Assembly (NCBI GenBank): GCA_026874595.1
Contig: CM049321.1
Location: 26,401,479 to 26,465,478 of the forward strand
Direction of reading: 5' to 3'
Length of the DNA stretch: 64,000 nt
DNA from: Sipunculus nudus
Lineage: Eukaryota; Annelida; Sipuncula; Golfingiida; Sipunculidae
This document shows positions 1 through 12,400 of the stretch, in pieces. Within the stretch, counting starts at the first letter, position 1. Each line of letters opens with the position of its first letter. The notes beneath the pieces were generated by a model. The model was given only the letters and a program-made list of their open reading frames with translations, was not told where the DNA came from and searched no databases. The position numbers and the translations under genes were made by a program.

Positions 1-279
1 TAATGCGAGTTTCCAGGGCTTCACAAGAGTGTACATAAGTCCCCCGTCTGTAGATGCTTTTTTCATAGAGGAGCTGCACCTCTATGCCTTCCTTTTATGT
101 TCAAATTTTCAAAGCTTCGGTACCGATTTGATGATGGTACTCGTTCAAAAGAACAAGTCTTTTACTTGTCAAACATTCGTCTTGAAACTGTTTGGCAAGT
201 TTGCCAGTCATGGGACAGGCAATTTTTCACCAATCAGAGGGTAGCACTTGAAATTGGTTCTGCACTGAATTTTTTGCAG
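1..279. other. Partial intron upstream of the first visible exon
   Basis: I see no convincing exon here. The reading frame is open from 97 into exon 1, but the amino-acid composition is not spectrin-like and a TTTTTTGCAG acceptor stands at 270-279, so the open frame is probably chance. Confidence 0.5.
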
Positions 280-405
280 ACTATTGATTGGGTGATGAGG
301 GTTGAGGATGAATTCTTCCCGGCAATAGCTGGTGAATTGGGGTCCTCTATGGAAACTGCATTGCAGTATCAGCGGAAACTAGATGAGTTCCGGCCCACCA
401 TGGAG
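280..405 (+). CDS. Exon 1: spectrin half-repeat, version a
   Basis: Phase 0/0, 42 codons. It begins TIDWVMRVEDEFFP and ends LDEFRPTME before GTAAGT. The pattern W..(8-20 residues)..LGSS..(8)..L..F fits helix A and the start of helix B of a spectrin repeat. It is homologous to exon 2, which encodes the same half-repeat, so the two are probably alternatives. Confidence 0.75.
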
Positions 406-3400
406 GTAAGTCAAAGGAGGGCCAACAACTTGCGGACAGATACTCAAAGATTAAATATTTCAAATTTCCAGACAATTGATTGGATCCAGCAGATTGAGAA
501 AGAGCAATTCATTCCATATATTTCGGGTCATCTTGGAAAAAGCTTTGAAGAGGTGCAACAACATGAGAAACAAATGGAAGAGTTCAGGCCTACCATTGAG
601 GTAACAGGGTTAGGGGTCAAGGTTATCGGTGTGCTAATAAGTTCACTTTGTGCAACAGTATGAGAAACAGATCGAAGGGTTCAGGCCTATCATTGAGGTA
701 ATGGGTCAAAGGTCAAGGTCATTGGTATGCTTAATAGGTCACTTTGTGCAACAATATGAGAAACAAATGGAAGACTTTAGGACTATCATTAAGGTAACAG
801 GGTCAGGATCATTGGTGTCCTAAATGAATCACTTTGGCAACAACAAGAGAAAAACATAAAGAAGTTCAGGCCTACCATTGAGGTAATAGGGTCACCTTGT
901 ACACTCAGCTGTCAAGGTCATGCACAGATTTTGAGTAAAATTATTTAGCACATATTTACTTATTGGGGTACAAAGGTTTGTTATGGTGGCAGTCACACAC
1001 TGATTTTACAGGCACAAGGGTCATTGGGTCATATTTGATATTTTAAAATTATGAAGGTTTTGCACCTGACAGTAAATGGTGATTTTAATTTGTCTTACTA
1101 GTTGTCTGGTCACTGGTGTCCTTATACTGCTTGTGGATATGTGGATACAGTGTTTGTAATTTTTGAATTCAAGCAAGACAAAAAGCTTAAAATTAATTTT
1201 AGAATGATGTGTGTATACATTAAATTTAAACATGATCATAGTCTAAAAAGTAATGAGGTCATTTGTACTAATTTCATTTCTATGATCTCAGTAATTGCAG
1301 TGTCATGCAGGCTTTGATATCACTATTCACTGAAATTATGTCACAATTTTATCATAATTGGTGCCCAATTTTGAACCAGTATTAAGATATTCCGAGAGCT
1401 TTATTAAACCTCTTAAATTTGAGGAATGGTAAACTAGTTATTCTCCAACAGTTTTGTTAAGTTTGAAATTTTAGTAAATTGAAAAAGATTTTGTGTCGTT
1501 CAGCTTATACAGCCATTCAGTTTATATCTATAGCAGAGGATTAATTATTAAGCTCATCATGTGACAGGAAACTTCAGTCTCTGGTTATGATATATATTTT
1601 AAGGTTTGTTGAGTTCAATATTTTACATACATATTCATTCCACAGTGTTAATTAGGTTTTAGTAGTGGAAATCTCTGTGATAAATTTATGTAAGAGACTT
1701 TTTTCCTTCAAATGTGTTCCTTATAACACAGAGAGCTCAATTGTGGTGATATATTTCTCACTGAGTTAATTAAGTTGTATATGGTAAATATGAGTGATAT
1801 CTGTATACAAGAGATTTACGTTCTTGTAGTACAGGTAGTCATAGTAAAAGCATAAATATTTATGATCTATGGTGTACAGGAAATTTTAGTAATATCTATA
1901 GGGTAGATATTGATGTTTTTGCTGTACAGATTTCAGTGACTTCTTTATGATACAGATATATATTTTTTGATACAGTGATATCTTCATATTAGAGATTAAT
2001 GTTTATGTTAGAGGTTTATGTTTTTGCTGCACAGAAGATTTCAGTGATATCATTATGGTAAAGATTTATCTTTTTGTTGTACAGGAAAATTCAGTGATGT
2101 CTTTATAGTAGAGATTTTCTTTTCTTTATGGTACAGAAAGCTCAAGAAGAGGTGGAGAGACACTTACAGACAGCAGAGGAGCTGTCAACAAGAGGAGATA
2201 CACGCGGTGAGCGTGACCAGATCGTGAATGAGTTGCTGAAGGTGCACACACGATTCCAGGCACGCATCGCAGAGTATCAGACACTGCTTAAAATGACAAT
2301 GAAATTCTTCAAGAACCTCAGTCAGGTATGAATCTTGAAATTTATCATATCCATGAGCTATACTTACATGTATGATTATTTTGTGAAATTAAAAAATTCA
2401 TAATTCTTAGAAGGATATGTTCAAGTCAAATATATGTGGCCTAGGTCATTTAGTATATATATCATGGAAAAATCTGTTTAAAGGAGACATTTAAAATGTA
2501 ATTTTCGTGCACTTTTTTAAAATAAATGTGAAAAAAATATCTCATGGTCAGATCTTTAATGATAATTTTGGCGAGTATAGGTATCCGCACCACCCAGTTC
2601 TACTTGTAAACTTCAATAGCAGTAAATATGGTTAAACCAAATAACAACTTTTTCTTAATTTCAGTAATGTCATAACATATACTAAAAACTATAACATTCT
2701 CTTTCACAGCTTGACAAGCTGATTGAACAGACAGAGAAGGAGTACGATGAAACTCCGCTGCCGACGGAAGTGACAAAGGCAGAGATGTTACTGCGGGAGC
2801 ACCAGGCTAGACGGGAGCATATCACTCACAACATCAGCAACACAGCTGGTGAAGGAGAGCAGATCGTGATCAGGGTCAGACAGCAGGTAGGCTTTGTTAA
2901 TCATTCTAAATGTGTTAACTGATTTGACTGAGACATGATACTTTCTGATACTATGTTTTATTTAGCAAAAATGGATGAGATATTTGAATATTAAGTTTAC
3001 TTATTATGAGTAGGAAAAATTAGAATTAAACATATTATATTTAATTTCAAATTTTTTAAGTGGGATTATATGTTTTTAACTATGAATACAAAAATATCCT
3101 TCTGAGATAAAATGCCATCATAGTTACTTTTCTTTTAAAATCTTACAACATGGCATATTAACATAAAAGCAAAATATTAAGTAAAGAATTATTTGTTAGT
3201 ATGACTGGATGTATTTTGAGCTTTTATATTTTGCAAGAAAAGGAACCTTGATAATCTGGGTTTGACCCTAAAATTTGACCTTAACCCATTTAACCTTGAA
3301 CTTTGACCTTGACCTTTATTAACCTTGAGCTTTGACCTTGACCTTCAGGACTCGCAGGCCATTGCCTCAGATGAAGTCAAGAAGATGCTGAGTCTGACTG

Positions 3401-6400
3401 ATCAGCGTCGACAGGCTTTTGAGCGCGCGTGGGATGACCAGCGTACTCGCCTGGAACAGAATCTCCAGATCTGCCAGTTCTACTTTGACCTTAGACAGGT
3501 AAGTATCTCCTGAGTATATTCCCAACCTCTTTGAGGTAATAGCATTGAGTATGATCTAACTAAGCAAATATAAATCTTTGTACATAATATTGACTACTAA
3601 GATGGTAATATTTGGTATTAATTTAAGAAAATGTGTAATATTTGGTTGGACATTTTAGCAGATGTTAGCAGATTTTAGCAGAGTTCCCTCCCATGTGTAA
3701 TGACATAATAGTTCCTGGCCCCATAAAGAAGAATTTAATGTAACATTAGCATTGTGAGGTTAATTCATCCTCGTTCAGTAGACAGTGGGGTGGACTTGTC
3801 CTTTGGTAAAAATTACATAAAAAAACACAACATGAGAAAAGCAGTTTGGTTATTATGGTGGAACCGGTCAACCTGTCTTACAAGACCAACTGGCTATAAA
3901 GACCACCCTCAGGTGAACCAAAAACACTGTCAAATAAAACCACCTGAGTCTAAAGATCACTTTAGGCCAGTCCAATTGGTGGTCTTATAACACAGGTTTC
4001 AATCTATTATTAAGAAAATAAATGTTTTATATTTTAGCTTAACAATGAGCTGGAAGTTTGGTTATAATTATAAACAAAATAAAAATATTATATTTTAGCT
4101 TCACAATGAGCTGGATGAGCTGAACCGTCAGGTGGTCGCCCGGCGTGGCCAGTACGGCAGCTCCCTGTCCTCCGTCAAGATGACGTCCGAGGCCTTCAAA
4201 CAGTTTGAGATGACAGTACAGCTCGTGCAGAAGAAGATTGAGAACTTCAGCAGCACGGCTCACCTGATGGTCAAGGACAGTCCCAAGGACGGTCCACGCA
4301 TCGAGCGTGAGATCAAGGAGCTCCACGATAAGTGGTCCACATTCTTCACCAACATCAACGACTACCGCAAGAACCTTGACCTTGCCATCAAGTTCTTCAT
4401 CCTCTTTGACAGGGTGAGTCCAGTTGTCCTTCTTTTTCATCTTTTATCATGATAATACTGGACAAATATATGTTCATACTTACAAACTTTCAGAAGTGCC
4501 TCAATTAATGGCTTTTTACACCGGAGACCTTTTTGATGGAAATAAGATTATTTATGGTTACTATGGTATTTTGATAATACTTGTCCAAATAGTAATGTTT
4601 TTGTAACAGATCAATTAAAAAAACACAATCCACAATGTTTACATACAATCAGTGTACTCTTTCAATTTTATTTATGACACAATATAAAAACAGGAAAATG
4701 TGGGGACCAAATAAAGACAGCTTTATTTGAATTTTTGTGCTCACAGATTGGATTTTATGATTAAAAAAAATAAAAATCTTATTCCTTGATTCAAACAGTA
4801 TGCAGGTAGCCCTTTTATATCTGACAGAGGATGTTGTTAAGATGATGTTAAATGTATTTAAGTTCTTGATACACATTATGTAAAACCAGTTGTTATATAC
4901 CTGGCATGTTTGACAGTGTGAGGAATGGGTTAAGGACTCTAGCAGCTACCTACTGCTGGTTGGACGCCAGGCCACTGAGTGCCAGTCTTCCCATGATGCT
5001 GAGCTCCTGATCAAACACCTCGAGGAATTCAAGACACGAGGCCAGACTGACCAGGATGAGCGCCTGAAACAGATGACTCAACTGGCAAATGAAATATATG
5101 GTAAGGATTGCCCTCAAAGCATATTTTCAATCCAATGATTAAATATTCAGTCCAGTTATTTCTGATAAAATCATGTTTAAAGAAACAAATTATATTAAGA
5201 AAACCTGATGTTATATTTGGTTGTAAAATAAAAAAAAATAAAGAATGAAACTAAAACTAGAAGTTCGGCGCGTACGTGAAAAATTTTTCTGCAAGAAAAT
5301 GGACAGTTTTTAATCAAGTCATCAAAATAATCAGAGCTATCTTGGAGAATGAATCAGATCAGAAAATGTCCATTGAAATGTGGAAGTTATTAAAAGGATT
5401 CTGAAAAAATCACCAAGGTCACCAATGACATTTTTGGTTTTATAGCAATCAAATACATGTAATTTTAGAATTTTCTTCAGTCCCAATCAAGGGACCATCT
5501 AAAATAATTCAGTCATAATTTTTTAATTTTTCAGGCCCCATTCAGGGACCATCTAAGATAAGTCAGTTGTACTTTTGGAATTTTTTCAGGTTCAATCTAG
5601 GGACCATCTAAGATAAGTCAGTTGTAATTTTGGAATTTTTTAGGCCCAATCCAGGGACCATTTAAGATGAGTCATTTGTAATTTTGACCATTTTTTTTTC
5701 AGGCCCAATCCAGGGACCATCTAAGATGAGTCAGTTGACATCCAGAAACTATGATATTGTGGACTCCTTCTCCAAGGCTGTTGATGAGCTGGGAGTGCTT
5801 CGGGACAACCTCATCAAGAAGGAGGTCAGTCAGTGCAGTCTATCCCATCAGCCCTGTTAATTTTTAACCAAATGTGTCAACCTCACAGTGATCTATTCTA
5901 AATCAGCATTTGTGGATCCAGTGGGGAAAATTATATGTTTAATGATCAATGTGATGGAATGTAAACACCATTACAAGTTACCTGTGTTATCAGTGGAACA
6001 TTTTATAATACAGGATATGTATTATATATGTACCTTCCTTTACATTCCTTTTAGAAAGACATATATACAAATGTGTATTCACCATAAATAGTATATATTT
6101 TACATATTAATGTACATTATTTTTTATTTGAATAATTTGTGAAAATGTATCAGTCATGTTTCATTTCATATCTGAACATGTACATAAACACATCTTCTGC
6201 TCAGACATATGTAATGTATGTCTAAGATAAACATTTCATGGAAATGGTTTGTGTTTGATTTTAGCAAATCATGAAGGACATGGAGGGAGTTAAAGAGAAG
6301 GGTCCAGTTCCCCGCTTCACTCGCGGTCTGCATGATGCTGACATAAGTGAGGGACAGAAGTAAGTTAAAAATCTTCTTTTAAGAAGGTAGAATAAGCTAT

Positions 6401-9400
6401 TCCAATAATATGTAAAATTAGATAAGATAAAGGTAACATAGAATGTGTTTTATTATTATGGACTTAAAAATTGTTATAATAAATTTCTTGTTTATATTGA
6501 TAAAGTTACAGTTTAAAAGATAATGTTCATTTGAAAGGATACAGTTCTGCCATAAACTTTTCACATCTTTATGATATGTGTCCACCAATAAATGCAGCTT
6601 TTTATGATTTTTCCTATCTCTGCGGTACAGGTTCACCTTTGAGTGTAGGGTTGAATGTCAGGATAAGCCTAACATCAAATGGTACAAGGATGACCTGGCA
6701 TTAAACAGTCCTGACTATGAGACCTCATACGACAACGGCACTGCCCGCCTGACCATAGAAGAGACATTCTCTGAGGACACAGCGCGTTACACGTGCAGGG
6801 CCAGCACCCCAGCGGGGTCTGCTGATACTTCTGGCTACCTCAGGGTCAGAGGTAGGTCAAGGTCATGCTACTTGTTAGGACAGCCTTTAACATTTATTGT
6901 CACCTGACCTCAAAGCTTCCCTCTTTGGTATCTCCAAATGGTGCTAAATACTGCTAGTTTTACACAAATGTATGTGTTTATATTTAAACAGTCCTGTTTG
7001 AATCAAATCTGGAGCGCAAATTAACTTTAAAATGTACACATGTTAAAGAAAATACAGAAAAAAAACAACCAAAGCTCAGCTTTATGAACTATCTAAGGTT
7101 GAAATGTTGTTACTATTTAGTTCATAAATGATATATAGTTTTAAACGTTTAGTTAATATTCAATTTGATATCAAAGGATATTTTGATGTATGTGCAATTG
7201 TGCATGCCATTGTTGTTTGAATGAGTAGTATACTATGTGAAAACTCTTGTTTCACCAGAATCTACTTTAGTCAAATTATCTGACGTGATGGACATTGGAA
7301 TTCATGTATATTTCTACTTTTTCTGCCTCAAGACTTCATATGAATCGAAACTGCTGTGGATTTGTGACTATCATTGGCATTTTAACTCCTTTTAATCCAT
7401 ATTTTGTAAATTTGTTGATTTCCTTTCAATTAAAGAAAACTATATCTTCTCTAATAAAACTTATGTTTTTTTTTCATGTATAAGAATTTTTCACCATTTA
7501 CAAAATTGTTAAACATGAATGCTTAACGTTGGTCTTAATTCACAGCATTTCAACTAACTATTGGTCCTGTTTGCTGTAGCAACATTGACCAGTCTGTAGC
7601 TCTAACCCTCTCTCTTTCACAACACTTCTCTACCTTTTGAAATAAAGCTTGCTTCAGCTTTTCTTATTTCTGCTTGCTGTTATCAGTAACATCATGTCAG
7701 TAAGAAAAGAAAACATACCTAGAGTTGAAAAAAGACTCTCTGGAGGACAGAATGGAATTACCTCTTGGATCAAGGTTTGGGAAGAACTGTATGGCATGCA
7801 ACAGAAGAACCTAAGCATATTCTGATAGAGAAACCAAGACTGACACCAAGTCCTTTTTCTGTTTGTTATTTGTTAGTTGGAGCAGGAAAATAGTTCATAT
7901 GAAATCATATTCCTTAAACAAAGATGGTTTTGAATTAAGAATATTATCTTAAGGCTTAAATGTTGACTTCTGAATACTTAGATTTGGACGAACCAAGCCC
8001 AATGGTAATGCGTCTTATATAGCTCTTTGCTAACAGAAAATTTCAGCATATCTGCAAAAGTTGAATCTAATATCAGAACAGAAGCCTGCAAATCATATGC
8101 ATTCTGCAGCTTATGTTTCTTTAAAAATATCAGTAAAAACTTACTCAACCCCCAGTTTCCTTAAAAAAAACATTTGTGCAGAAGTGTTATTATACTTTGA
8201 GCAGTTTTCAAGGTGTTTTTATCTGCCACATAAAACAAGGAACTTTTCAAAATAACAACAAGATGCCTCACAGGAAAATTGTTTTCAAGATGCATGCAGA
8301 ATTTTTAGAATACACGATAGTTCCTTTGTTTTATTTTTAAGAAAAAAAGTTGAGAAAAGGTTGAGAAAAAAAAAATAGGGACTGAATCTTGGTCTTTCAT
8401 TTTGAAGACTTAATTCTAAAACCAAATATTATTTCATAAGTTATTTGACACCACTGGAAGCATGTGATTGGAACCAGTGCCAGCATGTTTATACCAAAAA
8501 TTGAATGTAGTTTGCAGATCTTCGGGAGCACCAGCATGTGTACACTAGAAACTGAATGTAAACAGGAGATTTCCGGAGGCATGCAATATGTAGGCCTATT
8601 TGCATGAGTGACTAACTGCAACCAGGATGGCACATGACTATATGTGTCATGTCTGAATTGCAGAAACCCGACAGAAGATTGTACCACCAGACTTCACCAA
8701 GAATCTAAAATCGGTTGACGTACCCGATGGCACTCCATTCATGTTTGAGTGTCATGTGACCGGTCTCCCATCACCGCAAGTCTCGTGGTTTAAAGAAGAC
8801 CAGAATATTGATAATTCTCCAGATTTTATTATTACAAAAATCAATGGCACATGTTGTCTGAAGCTGCGTTCAGCGAGGAAGGACCACAGTGGCCGCTATA
8901 CCTGCAAAGCAAACAACCCAGGGGGTGAAGCCTCATCTAGTGCCCGCCTGAATGTCATCTGTGAGCAGCCATACTTTTCTCCTTCCATCCCTCCTTCAGC
9001 TTTACTCTATCTATAACTCCTTGAATTTTCTGGTGTCTGAGTTAAAATAATCAGAAAGAGTCTGCTATGGTGGATTTCTTTGCCAAGATGGTGTCTCTTA
9101 ATTGAAATATTTTAATGATTTATTTTGCTCAATTTGATTGGTCATACAGCAACAAGGCAGCTTTGGCAGCCTTGTATTTAACCAATCAGAAGGACTGTTA
9201 CAGGTGTGATTTACATGTATACTTTGCACTGCATGATTGGTTTTTCAGCAATAAGGTACCACTGGTAGCCTTATTTGCTCAACCTATCAGAAGGCACAAC
9301 TGAAGATTTACATTTATTTAGAGGTGCCATCTTGTAGTAGAAATCCAGTGTAATGGATCAGTACCAAGTTATTTCTTATCAATGTCCATACTAGTAAAGG

Positions 9401-12400
9401 CTGATCAGTTTTAATTGCAGACAGAATTACAGCAGTATCTTTAGGAAATATTCATCCAGAAAGTTCTTGGTTGCTTCTGTATGGATATTTGATATTTACT
9501 TTGTAAATGAAAGGACACCAGAGTTGGTGGTGTGGCTTTGTATTGTAACTGCTTCTGTACCTATTTCTGCACCATTCTGTATCAGCACTAATAATCAACT
9601 CTGATCATGTACAGTTTCTCCCACAGCAAATCGAGATGAAAAATTGAGAGCATGAATGTTCAACTGTCAAAAGTCAGAGTGATTTTGAAATTTCCTGGTT
9701 GTTCACTACCTCTCCTTTTCAATATACCACATTAATAAACTGTATATGTATATTATTGAATAAACATTCAGATGTATAGCTATTTGTATGTTGCTCATGT
9801 TTGGTTTGATCCCACAGCCGTACAAAAGCCAGTATTCACAGAACCCCTGAAAAGTGTCAGAACTCAGGAAGGCCGACCAGTGAAGTTGGAATGCCGCTTC
9901 GCTGGCGAGCCCGCACCACAGATCCAGTGGCTCCGAGGGGACCAACCTATCATGTCTTCCTCTGTGTTCAGGGTATCTATACCTTCTTGATCTTGTTACA
10001 GGAATTAATGCTGATATTTGTTTACATTTGACCTTTAAATGGCTGTTTATGTGATCATAGCATGATAAGTTTGGCTGTAATATTCTCTCATTGAAATACT
10101 AGATTTGTATCTTTAAAAGATTCTTCAGTGATTATCTATCACATACTCAGTGGAGTATAGTAAATATGCTCTCAGTGTAGCTTTTGTTAAACATATGATT
10201 TATTGATTCTTAAGTTTAACTAATTTCTATTGTCTTAAGAATTGTCAAACAGTACATTTTACTGTCTTGATATTTTTGTTATAGATAACATTTTATAACT
10301 TTTATTTAAAAATATTAAAGAGCATAAGTATGAAATTACTGGTGGCTTCAGGGTCTTTACCAAATAACATTGTAACTGCTGTGCTGATATGAATCACCTC
10401 ATTTTAGGTTGTGATCAACATAAACTATACATCACTTGAAATAAGTGAGGCCTACCCAGAAGACACTGGACCATTCAGCGTGGTGGCACGTAACCCCGCC
10501 GGCGAGGCCCGCACCACATGTACAGTGACAGTTGAGAGCATCTTCTCTGCTGCAGAGGATGCTTCTGCTGCCTCGGATGCTGAACCTGTCAAACCCAAGT
10601 TCATGCAACCACTGCGTAATAAAGAGGTCCCAGAGGGAGGCCGGGCCAGACTAGACTGTATCATCATCGGACAGCCAGAACCAGAGGTAGGAGAACACTA
10701 TGGTTTTTTTAGTGTAAAATGCTGATATTTTATTATACAGTGAAACCTCTTTAACATGACAAACTGCAGGACCAGCTAAAAGTGGTCATGTGAGTGAGGT
10801 GGTCGTATTATCAGGCGGTTTTTATGATGATTTACATTAGTTTGGGTCCATAAATAGTGGTCGTCTTAATGGGGTGGTCGTGATAGCAGTAGTTGTTAGG
10901 TGAGGTTTTACTGTATTAGGAAGATGAAATGAGTGGACACTGAAAATGTATGATGATGGAAAATGTGCACAATTTTATAATATTAGAAAGGAGTGACATT
11001 ATTTTAAGGTAACTTACATCCAAGTGATAACATTTTACATGTTTGGATAGATTTACATTACAGCTTGTGAGAGCTAGATTTAAACAAAAATTGTGTTAGG
11101 ATTAGTTGATTAGGTCTAATATGTCTCTTTTTGTGCAGTTTACATTGCATAAACAAGTAAGAAAATCCAACAGCAATGATATTTCTCAATTTATACTTCA
11201 GAAGTAACAAAGATTCACATTTCTTGTATTTTTATTCCACTGTCTTTTTTTTCATGGGAATTTGATGTCTCTCTTCTCAAATATCCAGGAAAAATTCAAA
11301 GAAAATTGGGTTGCTAAAAGTATCGGACAACGTAATTATTCCTCTGGTTTTAGTGTACATGCTTGTTACTCTGTGTGAGCTATGGATTATAACTACAGAA
11401 TTTATTATTTCAGGTTATCTGGTACCACAATGGTAAACCAGTCAAGGAGTCGAAGGACTTCCAGTTGTTGTTTGAGGGTGACCGCTGCTCGCTCGTGATC
11501 TCAGAGGTTTACCTCGAGGATGGCGGAGACTATAAATGTGTCGCTCGTAACCCACACGGCCAAGCCGAGAGCTCCTGCTCACTCACTGTGGAACGTAAGT
11601 CGAATTTTTTTCAAAAAGCATGCATGATGAATTAGCATTTGTACTGCGGATTTTTGGCTTAATAATCAATTTAACTTGGGACAAATTAATTTGTTGTTTA
11701 AATTAAAATAAATTAGCATAAAAACATTAGGAATGTAGGGTTAACATGAAATTAACATCAAAACATAAGGAATTTATGGTTAAAAAAAATCAATTTATAT
11801 TAGCATAAAACATAAGAAATTTTTTTTTAAATATTTAATTAATTCAGATAAAATTAGAAGATAGAAATAAATGAATATAAAAGCATAAGAAATTTTGCTT
11901 AACATAAAATAGAAATGAATTAATGTTAAAACAAAAGTTATTCTAAATTCTGCCTTATTGTCAGAATTTCGTCTTTTTATAGAAGTTACTTTTATTTTCC
12001 AGCAATGAGTGAACTCAGTGATGCCTCGGCCACAGCCGTTCCCACAGAGGTTGTGGCACCAAAGTTCACACAGCTGCTCAAGGACACAGTATGCTTTGAA
12101 GGTCAGCGTGTTCAGTTCGACTGCCGTGTGATTGGCCACCCACAACCAGAGGTCAAATGGTACAGAGACCATCAGCTTATCCATCCATCACCATATTATG
12201 AGGTCAGTTGCTCTTTTACTTTCTATATATGTGTCCTTATTAGAACTGTTTAATATTAATATTTCAATAAAAGATAATTATCACTTCATGATAAAGATAA
12301 TGCACTTGAAATATGGATGATAAGTTACCTCATATTTTCAAGATTCAGGAAATAACCTCTAAGACAATATTTTGGAAGCGAACTTTATTTACCGGTATTC

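Noticed and set aside
97-663. A single 188-codon open frame covering exons 1 and 2
   Set aside because: Spectrin similarity is confined to two blocks with proper splice sites; the part before 280 and the 66-bp middle do not look conserved. Intron retention is kept as a possibility only.
280-6359. Trio/Kalirin or classical spectrin gene
   Set aside because: The helices run straight into I-set Ig domains of titin type; no SEC14, DH/PH, actin-binding CH or SH3 domain appears.
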